A DNA stretch of 64,000 bases from Himantopus leucocephalus (Eukaryota; Chordata; Aves; Charadriiformes; Recurvirostridae): assembly GCA_003993805.1 (NCBI GenBank), contig RSEF01000019.1, forward strand, positions 2,911,798 to 2,975,797. The letters are read 5' to 3'. Numbering within the stretch: the stretch's first letter is position 1; the number at the start of each line of letters is the position of its first letter. The translations under genes were made by a program, and so were the position numbers. Shown here piece after piece: positions 1 to 12,000 of this stretch. Under the pieces are notes generated by a model. It made no database searches, had not been told where the DNA came from, and saw only the letters and a list, made by a program, of their open reading frames with translations.

Positions 1-39
1 TCCCTGGTGTCCACATTGACCAGCCGACGTTGAAATACA

Positions 40-382
40 TCTATAAAGTGTCTCTCCTTTATTGGTGAAAAACACAAAATCATTCAAAATACAAACAGGG
101 GACAAAAGGGGGTCAAGTGGCGAGGGGTCCCGGGTGGCTGTGGCGGCCTCAGCCCCCCAGGAGCTGGTGGAGCGGGACTGGGTCCCTCCTCATGGTGTCG
201 TTAGGACACCTCGGGCTCGCCGTGCTGGTGGATGAAGATGGGCGCTGGGCTGCGCCGATCTGGCCAGCGACCCGCCGGTGGCTGCCAAAGACACGTGGAG
301 CCCCCAGTCTGGCTCCGAGTCCCGGCTGCGCAGGAGCTGGTGGAGATAAAGCATCGACTGGCTGGTGTGGGGGGCTGAGGGC
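40..382 (-). other. NCF1: NCF1 3' UTR (approximate)
   Basis: Sequence between the NCF1 stop and its first poly(A) signal. The 3' boundary is estimated as about 20 nt past the AATAAA at 58-63. Nothing else is recognised here or in bases 1-40. Confidence 0.6.
58..63 (-). terminator. NCF1: NCF1 poly(A) signal AATAAA
   Basis: TTTATT on the plus strand reads AATAAA on the gene strand, about 320 nt past the NCF1 stop, with no earlier canonical hexamer between. Confidence 0.7.
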
Positions 383-495
383 TCACAGGATCTTTCTCCG
401 GGTGCTCTCGGTACAGCGGTTCAGGATGAGGTCTTTGCTGGGACGGGGAGGGACAGCAGGCTGAGCCTTGTTCTCCTCTCGCTCGTTTTTCTCAA
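383..495 (-). CDS. NCF1: NCF1 exon 11 (p67phox-binding tail, stop)
   Basis: 113 coding nt, acceptor CCACAG, stop TGA at 383-385. Encodes EKNEREENK, the PxxP motif [18 protein letters not shown] and the C-terminus TESTRRKIL, shorter than the human tail. Confidence 0.95.
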
Positions 496-3400
496 CTGTG
501 GGTAAAGCAGATGTACAGATGGGTCAGACCACCCAACACCTTCATGTGAACATCCAAAGCTTCCTATGCCACCGAAGCGCCTGCCTCTCCTCCTGTCTCA
601 GACGCATGTGATGGTCTTCCCAGAGTTCAGGATGGTGAAAAAAGCCCACTTGGTGCCTGTCTGGGAGCTGTGCTCAGGTGGGAGCCCAGCCCTAGGTCTG
701 CGCGAGGAGCTGGTCTCCCTTGGGAAGGTCATGGGTCCTGCACAGGGATTACCAGATCTAAAGCGTCTACCTCAATAGCAGCCTCCTTCTTCAAGATTCT
801 ATCAATCATGATAATGATAATGGCAGCACGGGTGAGGTTAGGTGCACAGAGGAAAGCACAGGTCCTAAATGTGGGCTGACCTCCCACCAGGACTGTATTC
901 TGTTCCTTCTCTGTCAGACCTATAACCAGAGGTAAGAAACCTCATTGAAAAGAAACATCTCCCTGCACATGCTTTCCCCACAGGAAAAGGGTGGACAGGC
1001 AAGGTGTGACCTCCATGTGCTGTCCTGCTCCAGCAACCAGCGTTGGAGGGCATGGGCAGTGCCTGCAGGACTTGCCTGCGTCCAGGGCAAAGGCCCTGCT
1101 GAGACTTACTGATGACGTTGGCCTTGTTCTGGAACTTTTCCTTCATGTTCCTCCGGCTCTGGAGGTACTTCTTGCTGTTCCGCCTGTAGGTCTCCTGGCT
1201 GATCTGCTTCCGGCCCTGCCTGTGGATGCTCTTCGCGTTTCGGATGGTGGATCTGCAGTGAGTCAGAAGCAAAACTTTCAGTTTCTGTGCCAGCAGCTCT
1301 CACGCCTTGCACTTTCTCGTTGAGGATTTGCCCAGCCCTGCCTCTCACGGACCTGCTGCAGCCGGACCTCACACTTCCGCCTCTGTCTCACCCAAACCCC
1401 AATATCTGCTTTGTGGTTTTGCCTGGTGGACGCCATCCCTCGAGGGCAGCCGTAGGCAAGATGTGATGTACGGCATGTTAGGAGGCAGCTGGAGCAGTGC
1501 TTTAGAAGCAAATACTGAAGGGTGAAGCCTGGGCACAAGTCGTGATGGGGATGGTGAGGTAAATTGGGCATAAGGCTGGAAGGACGAGAGGTTTATCCAA
1601 CAGAGTTCAAGCAAGCCCTGGCAGTGATCTATAGCCCTTGGACATACAGCATCTGTGCTGGCTGCAACACTGAGATCCCTGGCGTTGTGTTTCGCATGTC
1701 TCCCCAGTGCCCAAGGGTCAGTCCCTGGGCCAGGGGAACAGAGCGTGGGGTACGTGCCAGTGTGCACCTGGATGTGCGGTGTGGAACCCACAGCAGAGAA
1801 ACTACTGAGAAGTGAAAGGCTGAGCAGCCTGGGGCTGTGCGGTGGCATGCTGCCGCAGGGGAACCCCCAGCATCAGGGACTGTCCCCAGGCAGGCAGACG
1901 GAGGCCAGCACTTTGTTTTCATTACCAGGGCGTGAGTGACGTGGCTCCTGACATCCATCCCATGTCATTGTCCTCCTGCTCTGCTCAGGGCAATGGCCCC
2001 TTGCTGTGCCCACCTGCCTTCAGCCTCTCCCTGGTTTGAGCACGCATCCATCTCAAAGCAAAGCTCTTGCCCACAACAGCAGGTCACCAACTTTGCAAGA
2101 GGGCTCAGCCTAGTGACAGCATTCACCATGGTGGGGCAAGCCACTGTCCTTGAAATAGGCCACCTCACCTCCCCCGAGGATATCAGTAGGCATCACTGCG
2201 CTCAAACGGGTGGATTTGGGCCATTTTACACTGTCTCAACTCAATCTGTGCTCCAGCAGAGCTGGATTTTGAGAGATTTTGCAGTAAGGCTGCCGTGTTT
2301 TCTTGTAGGGAAAAAAAGACAGTGGCAAGCTCTGCCCTTCTAGCAGTTTTCTTTGCATCAGAATTAATGAGTTATTATTGCTTTTTATCTTTTTAATCAA
2401 AATAAAATCCCTTCCATTAGCTCAAATCCTCCCATCAGATTAGGCCATTTGGCAGCTCTGATTACTCAAATCTCTCCTCGCTTCGCAAAGATTCAGTGGT
2501 TGCACTTAGGAAATAAGAAAAAGGCCAATCTGAAAATTAAACGAGATTAGCCCAGAAAAGAAACTTTGCAGAAGGACAAGGAGAAAGATGCCTGGCTGGA
2601 GGACCTGCCAGAGCAAGGACCATGCAGCCCTACGTCAGATACCCTGGGGTGTTTCTCTGCCCGTGGAAGTCGGGGAGCATGGAGCTATTTTTGCTGCAGC
2701 CCTGCAGGATATGCCTCCTGGTCTGTCTTTGCCCTGCTCACATCTCTCCCGGGCAGTTCCTCATTGCCAGGGCAAGCAAGGGACACTACAAACCACCGTC
2801 TGGTTTCATTTCACCCACCCCGAAGAAGAGCTTTAGTCGTCCTCCCCCCCAGCCAGGGCTTCTCCTACCTCCGTGGAGGAGCGCTCCGGTTCCTCAGCTC
2901 ACTCTTCATGGAAGCGTTCGCCTCCCCAGCTTTCTGCAGGTACATGGAGGGGTAATAACCCGTGGTTTCATCCTTCCTGCAGCGCAACACAAAGTAACAT
3001 CTCTTGCAGCCTTGGCTCTGCGACCACCATCTCCTCACCCCTGTCTCCAGCAGGATTGCTGGTGCTGCGTGGGCTATTTCTTCTCATGTTGCTTGTGGTG
3101 ATGGGGGCTTTAACTGTCCCCCACCTTATGTGCCTGTGGCTCTCCCTGAAAGCGTGGCTTGAGTCCCAAAAGCAAGTAGGTAGCAGACAGCAATGGCTCA
3201 CAGCTTTCAGGGTCTCACCAGCTCATATTATCTCCCCTGGGGGTTTTGCTGGGCTCCTAAAGCATTGCTCGGGGCCTCCTGCCAGACACCCTGCTGCCGT
3301 GCGCTCAAGAAACACTCCCTGGTCCCCGGCCCGTCTCCCCCTCCAGCCCAGCACACCTGCAAACACCAGGAGATCCTCCCGGGGCCACTCGCCTGGGCAC

Positions 3401-6400
3401 AGGCTGGGGCAGGAGGATCCCCAGGGTTTGCAGCCCCAGCGTGTCCTGCTGCAAATGCGCAATCTGTGACTCTCCAGAGCACAAATGCAGCTGGGGTTCC
3501 CCTTGGGAAAGCCCGAGTTTGCATGACAGGCCAGGGCTGGGATGAAAGCTGAAGTTTTGCAAGGCAGAATGTGCCAAATACTTAGGGGCAGGCAAAATAA
3601 CAGATACTTTTTTTTTCCCATCTGCCTCCTCCTTGGATATCTCTGAAGCCCCCAGCAGAGGAAGCCCCAGCCGCAATGTTTAACACTTGGCAAAGCCACA
3701 GGCTACGAGAAGCAGCCCTGCAAAAGGAAGTGCTGGGCAGCAGCACCAAACGGTCCGTGGCTTTCACAGCCCGGATGCAGAGAACCGCTGGTTCATCCCT
3801 TCCCTCTGCTCAAATCCCACTTGCCTCATTTGTTCTCGGCGTCTCTCACCTGATGACCCACCAGCCATCAAGGAGCTTGTGGATGACTTCTATGGTATCA
3901 CCCTCCTTGAGGGTCAGCTCGTCCTCCTCCACGGCTGTGTAGCTTTTCTGGACAATGTATAGCTCACCTGTGCACAAGATGGGGACAGTGGGTTGTATGC
4001 TACTGCCCCAGGAACCGGGCTCAGCCTCTCTGGCCATGGAGGAGAGGAGGCACCAGAGCATCTACCCTACATTTCAGGCAAGACCCAGGGTGCTTCAGGT
4101 CTCCAAGTCTGGATTCAGACTTCCCCCAGCCTTGTCAGTGCCTGCAGCTCACCCCAGCCCCTCCAGCACCTCTCCAGGAGAAAGCTGGTGATAGCAAGCA
4201 GTGGAAGCACACCTATCCCTGCTGAAGAGCATGTTTATAATTCGGGTGATTAAATGAGGAAGAAGGAAGTGCTGTGCTAATAGAGTCTGTTGCAGTGTGT
4301 CAAAAACCATGAAGATGAAGCCCAGGGCGCAATCAGCATGAGTCTGCAGGATCCTCCCTCTGCTCCGTTGCGATAAGGCCCCGCTGTCACGGTGGGTGAT
4401 GCGGAGGGGTGATAAGGAGAGTGCACAAGCCAAGCGCTAGGGAAAGCCTGCGCCTTGGTTCAGATGCTGCACAGTGCTCCTTTGCCAACCCAGCAGCTCA
4501 GATTGCACCCAGCTAGAACAGGACGGCCGCTGGATGCAGATGTGCATCTGTGATCAGCCCAAACAAGCATCTAATGCTGAGTTGCAGGTCACGGGAAGCT
4601 CCTGAGGTTGACAGTAAGGCACCAAACCATGAGATTTATCCCTCCTGGCAGCTCCTACAGCACCATCTCCCTGCCCAGCGGTCCAGCTCAGCATGGACTG
4701 CCCAGTGGGGGCCTTGCAACGAACCATCCCAGCGGGGAGCTGCGGCAGGCTGTGCTCTGGTGCACGCCCTGGTTACCCCAACATTTTACCTGCGTAGTTG
4801 GGGTCCTGCTCTTCAGACTCGTCAGGACCATCCATCGGCTCCAGATAGGCAGCTGGCACCCAGCCCCGCTTATTCTTCAGCTGGCAGAACCACCAGCCTG
4901 CAAGGAAAGCAGCCGTGGGCAAGAGTAGAGTGAGTCACGGGGGTACTGCGGGGGCACCAGCAACGCGTCAGCCCCCAGCCGGGGTGGGCGCAGGCATCCG
5001 TGTGGCCTGGACGGAAGGGACGGCTCCGGGGCTGGTCTCTGTTTACATGGTGCAACCAAAGAGCTGGGCCAGTTCATCCTGCTTCCTCCTGGGCAGGAAA
5101 CCTCACGGGCTGAGGCATGCGGGGAACTTGCAGGGTTTTCTAGGGTTGCCCCACACCCTCCCCAGCCAAAACTGACTGTCATGTGGCTCCATGTGAATGT
5201 GAAACATGTCCCAAGGGGGCGGGAAGCACTGAGATGTTCAATGCTGCCAGTTGCATTTGCTCTGAGCCTCTCCTCTCCATCAGGAGACCCTGATACAACC
5301 ACCTACCCTTAACCCTATGACCCGGCATAACTAATTCGCATGCTGCGTTTGGACGAGAGACGCAAGAGCAGCCCCTGTCCCTGCTGAAATTGTGGCCAGG
5401 AGGGTGCTGGCCCTCGGGGGCTGTCCGGAGGAAAGGACACATACCGCTCTCGCTCTTCTCCACGACGTCTACCATGTCCCCAGCTTTCAGAGCCATCTCA
5501 GATGTGGAGCTCTTCTCATAGTCGGCAATGGCTCGGTACGTTTGCAGGACAATAGGACCCGTGATGTCTGCATGGGAGAAGTGAGAGATGTTCCCTCTCC
5601 TGGCTCCCGGTGCAGAAATACCCTATTTCAGGCAGGCCAAGAGCAGCCCAGGACAGCCCAAAGCACTCTCCCAGCCTCTTCTGGTCCCAAACCCACTGGA
5701 TCCCAGGACAGGGACTCATTCCCCCAAGTTTGCTGTGGTTTCCTCCCGTCTGCAGCTCTGGCACAGGACCATGCTCTTGGTCAGGGCATCTGCCATGGGA
5801 CAGCTGCCCCACTCCCCGCTGGGCTTTGCTGCCGCGGAGGCAGCCGCATGCACCCCTCCGAGGCACCTTACCGGTGGAGTTCTTCTTGGCATCCTTTGGC
5901 AGGAGGAAGACCTCAGGCTTCTTGATCCTAGACGGGTCAGAGCAAAGGCAGCTCAATGCCGACCACCCCCCACCGCCAGCAGCAGTGCCCTCCCTGTGGG
6001 CTGCTGCCAGCGCCCGGGGCCGGGGTAACAGGATTTCCCCCCAAATGGTGGGCAGCTGCACTCACTGACTGTCTGTGACGGGATTCGTGTCATCGGGACG
6101 GACCTTGAAGAAGTTGACCACGTGCAGGCACCGGGAGATCTTGTGGGGCAGGTTGACCAGCGTGTAGCAGTACTCGGCCAGCGTGCCCTGCCTGTTCTGG
6201 GTCGAGCGCTGCCCATCAAACCACTTTGGGGCTAGGGGAGAGGGGAAAGAACTCAGAAAAAAGCAGACAGAGAGCCCTGTTCTTATGACTTTCCCAAGCA
6301 GGCTGCTCTGAATTATTAGTTTTGCCCCAAAAACAAGTGGATTTGGCCTCAGGGTGCTGCATGGTGCCCATAAGGCAAAGCTCTGCGGGAGCTTGGCCCC

Positions 6401-8759
6401 GTCTCCTCCCTCGCTGCTCCGGCCCCAGCCTCGGCAGGCACACGGGGGGCCACGCGTGCTGCTGAAAAAGCTGGGGAGAGGCTGACCGCAGGGCCATGGC
6501 TGTTCCACCGAAGCGCTGCGGCCATGGGCTCCTGGTTTCAGCAGTGCAGAGGTGAGCACGGTGTGGTGCCCAGCCCCGGTGCCGTGGGCAGCACGGAGGA
6601 GAGCTCGGTGCAGGCTGGACCCGTCCCCTGCAGCCCACAGACCCTTCTGCAGCTCGTGCAAGCCCAGAAAAGACTCCGTTTGACCCCATTTCAGTTACAG
6701 GATAACGCCCACGTCCAGCCCAGCTGCTGGGCCACAAATACAGCGGCTGCACCGGGGCACAAGGAGGGATCAGCTCAGGGGACCAGCCTGTGGCCAGGGG
6801 ACACGTGCATGTCCCTCTGTCCCACTGGCCACGGCGCATGTCCTGCAGTAGCTGCTCTTGATCCCGGGGCTCCAAAATGCCGCTGGCAGCCTGGACCCAC
6901 AGCAGCGTTGAACCCCACGTCAGGATGCGTGTGTGCAGCCAGTGGCACCCCTGCACCCCTACAGCTATCCGACACCTGCCTTGTCCCCAGTGCTTTCAGT
7001 TCCCTGGACGGGACAAGGACGCTCCGAATAGCCCCAGCATGGCGGCGGCAGTGCGTGGGAAGCGTCCCAGCGCGGCGTTGTTAGTCCAGCCCCGAGGGGA
7101 GCGCCCCTAGACATGGCACCCGCACTGCTGCGTGGTGGAGGTTTATTCCTCCTCGAGAGGTATCGACCACAACCCACAGCTATTTCTCCTGCTCCTTCCT
7201 GCCTCCTTTAAAGCCAGAAATTAAATAAAAGGGGGAATTTTGCTGCCCTGCACCTTGCTTGGGGACAAACCGCCAGCCCTGTGGATCAGGAGTTCACTCC
7301 CTGTCATTGAAGACGCATTGCGTCGCTTCCTCTTACAAAATAACTGTGTTGCCATAAGGGCACTAAAACCAATCCCAGTGACGGTGTCACCGAAGGAGGG
7401 CTCAGCTCAGCTCAGGGTCCCCAAAGCCAGACCCTGTGCACCAGGCAGGCGTTGCAGCCGATGCTGTGGGACGTGGCTCTCCTTCGGGGAGGAAGGACGG
7501 GGTCTGTGCGGCTGGCGAGTGTTCGAAGAAACTGCCGCCGCCACTCAGACCTTGCTGGGGTTTTGATTTCAAGCCCAGTGGGCAGGAACAGAAATTGCAC
7601 CAAGCAGCTGCGCAGGAGACAGCCCGCAGAGCTCGCCCCTCCGGGGAATTTCCCAACTGGCTGCGATTTCTCTTTCAACCCCAGCCCTGGCGCCTGCCCC
7701 TCACCTGGCAAGTGCGGAATGATGCGGTTCTCCATGTTGATGTCCCCGGATTCAATGGGGAACATCTCCTTCAGCGCTTTCTGCGGAGCAGAGACAGGCA
7801 CAGCCGTGAGGATGGCACCGGGGGATCCCCCTCTGGCACCCACACCCCTGCCCGTGGCTTGCCCCCACTTCCCGGCACTTGCCCCGCTGCTGCTGGCACG
7901 TGCTTGCAGGACCCCGCACCCCGACGCTGGGAGAAATCTGCCCGGGGAGCACAGAGCTGATGGCTCGCCGCTTCGAGGGGCGAAGGAGACTGAAGCACTG
8001 GGACCCAGGAGCCTCCTGTGAGCCAGGTTTGTTTTGGGGCAATTTCAGCTGGAATCCGCCCTCCTCTTTTTCCCCCACCCCAAAAGCCCTGGTGCATCGG
8101 GCCGGGTGCCAGTGCCCACCCTGGGCCGACTCACGTGGAACTCGTATATCTCGGTAAACCGGCGGTAGACGAGCTTTTCAGAGAGGTCGTTCCACTTCAC
8201 CAGGAACATGTAGACCTGAGGGGCAAAGCAGAGGTGCTGCAGCTCTGCGGGACCCCGCACCCCATCGCAGCCGAAGCCCCTGGGAGCCTCATGGACGTTC
8301 CAGTTTCAGATAAACCGCGTGTTTTTCTTCCACCACCCCAATGTGAGTAGCTCTGCCCAGGCTGTGAGCGAGCGGGGTGCTAGGGAGGCTCGGCGGGGAC
8401 GGAGAGGGGACAGAAACATGCAGATGGGTGGGAATCAGAGAGGGAAAAGCCTTTTCCAAGCCCCTGCGAAGTAACCAATGGCTTGCAAAGGAGGTGCCCA
8501 AAATCTTGCGTGTCCAGGACATTTTAGCCTCTGGCTGCCTCCAGCTCATGCCATCAGCCATGACCTCCCCCAAAAAAGGATGCTCTCAGGCACTCGGTCA
8601 CATTTATCTAAAGAAATTTGCTCGCCAGGCTTTTTACCCCGGGCGGTCCTCGCTACTCAGCTTGTCGGAAGCTCGCTGCGTACTCACGTAGTGCTGGCTA
8701 GGGAAAAACCTTTTCTCGTAGCCCAGCAGCTCGATGTGCCGGATGAAGGCATCCCCCAT
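383..8759 (-). CDS. NCF1: NCF1 (p47phox), neutrophil cytosolic factor 1, complete, 11 exons
   Basis: Cytosolic organiser of the phagocyte NADPH oxidase: after phosphorylation it brings p67phox to the membrane and binds p22phox. Coding exons on the minus strand, 5' to 3': 8688-8759, 8135-8215, 7705-7780, 6066-6231, 5872-5927, 5445-5567, 4790-4897, 3850-3967, 2869-2976, 1110-1252, 383-495. They total 1164 nt in one open frame (387 aa; human 390), all with GT donors and AG acceptors. Seen: a PX domain (about 4-125) with phosphoinositide-pocket Arg42/Arg43 and Arg90; SH3A (about 156-214) with Trp193; SH3B (about 228-284) with the GWW motif at 262-264; a basic autoinhibitory region (about 297-340); and a C-terminal PxxP segment (about 361-370, QPAVPPRPS) for p67phox. 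The start is the [14 protein letters not shown]-terminus. Several human phosphosites are missing (see findings). No frameshift or internal stop, so it is an intact gene rather than a pseudogene copy. Confidence 0.98.
1110..1252 (-). CDS. NCF1: NCF1 exon 10 (autoinhibitory region)
   Basis: 143 nt, acceptor CTGCAG, donor GTAAGT. Very basic: [18 protein letters not shown], then [16 protein letters not shown] and [13 protein letters not shown]. Carries the counterparts of human Ser303, Ser315 and Ser328; Ser304 is Thr and Ser320 is not present. Confidence 0.94.
2869..2976 (-). CDS. NCF1: NCF1 exon 9 (SH3B end, start of autoinhibitory region)
   Basis: 108 nt, acceptor CTGCAG, donor GTAGGA. Encodes [14 protein letters not shown] (SH3 end) and NRSAPPRR, the proline/arginine start of the autoinhibitory region (human GAPPRR). 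Confidence 0.94.
3850..3967 (-). CDS. NCF1: NCF1 exon 8 (SH3B)
   Basis: 118 nt, acceptor CACAG, donor GTGAGA. Encodes [20 protein letters not shown] and the LLDGWWVI motif of the second SH3 domain, which with SH3A binds the p22phox tail. Confidence 0.97.
4790..4897 (-). CDS. NCF1: NCF1 exon 7 (SH3A end, inter-SH3 linker)
   Basis: 108 nt, acceptor TTGCAG, donor GTAAAA. Starts with the binding-surface WWFCQ (Trp193), then [12 protein letters not shown] and an acidic linker ending DPNYAG. Confidence 0.96.
5445..5567 (-). CDS. NCF1: NCF1 exon 6 (SH3A)
   Basis: 123 nt, acceptor ATGCAG, donor GTATGT. Encodes the ALYDY-like start (YRAIADYEK) and RT loop of SH3A, ending at VVEKSESG just before the tandem tryptophans. 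Confidence 0.96.
5872..5927 (-). CDS. NCF1: NCF1 exon 5 (PX-SH3 linker)
   Basis: 56 nt, acceptor TCTAG, donor GTAAGG. Encodes [18 protein letters not shown], the linker before the first SH3 domain. Confidence 0.94.
6066..6231 (-). CDS. NCF1: NCF1 exon 4 (PX domain end)
   Basis: 166 nt, acceptor CCCTAG, donor GTGAGT. Encodes PKWFDGQ with Arg90 in the NRQG stretch, then the [17 protein letters not shown] helix that closes the PX domain. Confidence 0.96.
7705..7780 (-). CDS. NCF1: NCF1 exon 3 (PX domain)
   Basis: 76 nt, acceptor CCGCAG, donor GTGAGG. Encodes [13 protein letters not shown] and the start of the PX proline motif (IIPHLP). Ends in phase 1; the split alanine is completed by exon 4. 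Confidence 0.96.
8135..8215 (-). CDS. NCF1: NCF1 exon 2 (PX domain)
   Basis: 81 nt, 27 codons between acceptor CTCAG and donor GTGAGTC. Encodes [14 protein letters not shown] then [13 protein letters not shown]; Arg42 and Arg43 of the phosphoinositide pocket are here. Confidence 0.97.
8688..8759 (-). CDS. NCF1: NCF1 exon 1 (start codon, PX domain beginning)
   Basis: 72 nt, 24 codons from ATG at 8759, beginning [18 protein letters not shown] and ending at codon 24 with donor GTGAGTA, as human exon 1 does. It forms the first strand of the PX domain. Confidence 0.96.
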
Positions 8760-9060
8760 AGCTGCTCCTAGCCGCGGCGTCCCGCTCCGGCCCCTGCTCC
8801 TGCCTTTCTGGGCGTCTCGGCGTCCTCACCTCCCCTCTGCCTTCGCACAGCTCCGCTTTGCCGTTAAAGCCCCCGGGAAAGCGGAAGTCCCGCTGCAATC
8901 GCACCCGTAATTGTTTACCCGCTGTGGTTTGTATTGAGTCGGTGTTTCCCATGGGGAGTCTCCAGCCTGGACCCTCCAGCGGCTCCGAGGCTGGGGAGAG
9001 GGCGGGCAGCGGGGAGGCCTCGGGGATGCCCTGGAGACACCTCTGAAATCAGAGGCCAGT
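8760..9060 (-). promoter_or_regulatory. NCF1: Probable NCF1 5' UTR and proximal promoter, with ETS/PU.1-like core
   Basis: GC-rich sequence just upstream of the NCF1 ATG. At 8875-8888 the plus strand has a purine stretch with two GGAA cores (GGGAAAGCGGAAGT), about 120 nt above the ATG. Human NCF1 needs a proximal PU.1 site for myeloid expression, so this is a reasonable candidate. No TATA box was seen. The transcription start cannot be placed from sequence alone. Confidence 0.4.
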
Positions 9061-12000
9061 GAAGGTTCCAGGGCCAGGGCGGCTGCCCCAATAGCCAAGT
9101 GGCCACCCCAACCGCTGAGGCTGCCCCGCGATGGCACAGGGTGCTGCAGCACCCGTTTCGCAGAGGGTCAAGGACAAAGTGCCTTGGCAACGGCAACCAG
9201 AGGAGTCTTTACCCTCTTGAGCGGAGCTGGATGGACTGAATGATGCAGGTAACGCGCTCCCCGAGCCCAGGGACGGCAGCACCGTCCTCTGCACGGCTGG
9301 GAGACCGTCCCGTGCTCCCAGGGCAGGTGGGGTAGCCGGGGGCACGGTGCAGGCAGGTTGGGGCAGCCACAGGCTGTGCGTACAAGAGCTCCTGCCCTTG
9401 CATCACCGTTTCCTTGCGGTCACCTGCAGCTTCCCCAAAATCTGCCACCAAAAGGCTCCCTTGAGCGGCCCCAGGACCTGAGCTGGCCCCAGGACCTGAG
9501 CCAGCCCCAGCGCTGCAGCTCCGCTCATCGCCTTACCTGGGCACAGGGCTGCATGGGAGCACCGGCCACGGGGCACCCCAGGCGTGGGGACACGCCAGGG
9601 TGGGCTGGAGATNGGCCCCAGGACCTGAGCTGGCCCCAGGACCTGAGCCAGCCCCAGCGCTGCAGCTCCGCTCACCGCCTTACCTGGGCACAGGGCTGCA
9701 TGGGAGCACCGGCCGCGGGGCACCCCAGGCGTGGGGACACGCCAGGGTGGGCTGGAGATGGACCCCTGTCTCCCACTGGGAGAGCGCGAGGGTCCCCTGC
9801 AGAGCCCCTCTGCAACGGCAGCGCAGCGGCGTCCTCCCCCTCCGCCCCCAGCTCTGAGCAGAAACGCCTGAAGGGACGTGAGGGCTGCGCGTATCGATCC
9901 CACACTGCTCGCAAAGGTGCACCCGAGAGCATTTTTGTCCCCAGCAAGGGCACCCTCGGTTACAACGGGTGCCAGCGCTGGGCTGTCCCCTGAGAGCCGG
10001 GACCCGCTCCCCACGGGATGCTCAGGAGGAGCCCGGCTCCAGCCAGCTGCGAGCCCTCAGCCCCATCCCTGGCTCCCTCCGCTACAGCCCCTCCGGCAGC
10101 CCGTGCTGGGGGGCAGCTGGTGTCCCCGCCAGGCCAACACCTCACCGGGAGCAGAGACGTCTTGGTCAGTGAGGCAGCACCTGCGTCCCCATTCCTGGCA
10201 GGCGGCAGCCCCAAACCACCAGCGGAGCCAAGACGGGCCCTCCCCGCTGAGCACCACCAGCAAACCGTGGCACAGGCTCAGCCCCCGATGCCCTCGTTAG
10301 CTGTAAAGACAAAAACTTGCTCTGGCCACATTCAAAAAAATTAAATACTAACCATAACTTCACCCCTCAATCTCCAGCATGGTGCTTTGTAGGCATTGAG
10401 ATCAGAAACGTCATCATTTAAATTTGGTTGCTTATTATTTTAACATGGGGAACTTCCCTGTCTGCACGGCAAAATTATACAACCGGTAATATTAAAAAAG
10501 ATACCTCCGGGGCTGTTCGGATTCGGCTCTGTTAATAGCCACATCGCTGCTTCTTATGCAGAACCACCACAAACTTTGTCATGAAAGCTAATTTTATAAT
10601 TACAGTCGTTTGTACTAAAGTTAAAACGGCATTACAGGCAGCGCGTAGCTGGAAACCACATAATTCGCATGTTTCTTCCTGTTTCCTCATTCCTCATCTT
10701 GTGATGTGAGAAACAAAACGGAGCTCGCAGGGCTCACTGCTGGCGATGGGTCAGTTCAGTGACCCAACCCGTAACTCAGTATGATACGCGGCTTAGTGTT
10801 CCCAACTGCCCCAGAGTTGTTAGGTGGCCAGAAGCATAATTTTAGAAGAAAATTCTTGGAGGAGTAACAACCCCTCTGATAAACAACCCGAGTTCGCAGA
10901 GTTCCTGAGCTGATCCATGTTTTAGGAAACAAGGCTGCCATCTGAACGCAGGACCGGCTTTTTGAGGGAGCTGGAGAACTTGCGCTGTCCTCCAGCCCCC
11001 GAGCTGGCAGCAGCGCTTTGCAGCAACGCGCCACTGCCCTGGAGTGAGGACAGCACGCGCGGGACCGACGGTGACAAGTTTCAATTAAGGTTACGGAAGA
11101 CGAAGCGCTGGAGGTTTAGAGTTTCTCAGGCGAATGGACTGTCATCTTTTCTGTAGTGCTTCCACCCAAAACTTGTCCCAAAACCTCTTAGATATTAGAA
11201 GCTGGAGGAAGGAATGCCACCCTAATTTTGTTCAAAAAGGAATTTTTGATTTTTTGGTAATTTAAATTTAAGCGTAATTCAACGCAGAGCCAAGGGAGGC
11301 CTCGCCTGTGTCACCGGTGGCAAACTGCTGTGTGGGAACCGCACTATGTGCTCCAACAGCTGTTGCAAAATCACAAAAATGACAGCCTGCCCTCTGCCTT
11401 AGCAGTCTGCCGCTGATGGGACAGATACGAAAGGAAACGAAGGAGAAAGGGTTCAAGTTTCGTATGTGGAAAACTTCAAATCCCAAGGGAGAAACACCGG
11501 CCAGCAGCCGCGCAGCAGAACTGCTGCGCCTCCATCTGACATCTAGCGGTTCCCGCTGCGAGAGAAGGGGGGGTGCCGGACCCCGGGAACACCAGGCTCC
11601 CACCCGGGATCCCACTGCCTGGATCCAAAACTCCTGCTGAAGAGAAAGGAAGCGGCCCAAGGCGCAGGATGGGCTTTTAAAGTTCAGTAACACACGGGGA
11701 AATAGATACCGGTCTGCTGCTTCATCACCACAAAGCTGCTCTGCTGGAATAATAACATATTCAGAGCTCTGGTAAGGTGTTGCAATTTTATTTATTTACT
11801 TGTTTATTAGTACAACAAGGCTTTTTAGGGCGTTATCACTAAATACCCAGAGTGACACACCTCATTTATTACTAGGTTGGAAATGAGTGAGATTTTCATA
11901 CACGGTCAACATCTTAAAAGTCTGCTACCTGTTAGGACTATATATAGAGATAGATAATTTTTTAATATAAAATTGGTATTTGGAAGGTATAAATATCGGT

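Noticed and set aside
9358..9993. Long open frames on both strands over the 9.4-9.9 kb duplication
   Set aside because: Both are GC-rich shadow frames crossing the single N; they have no domain, splice context or family resemblance.
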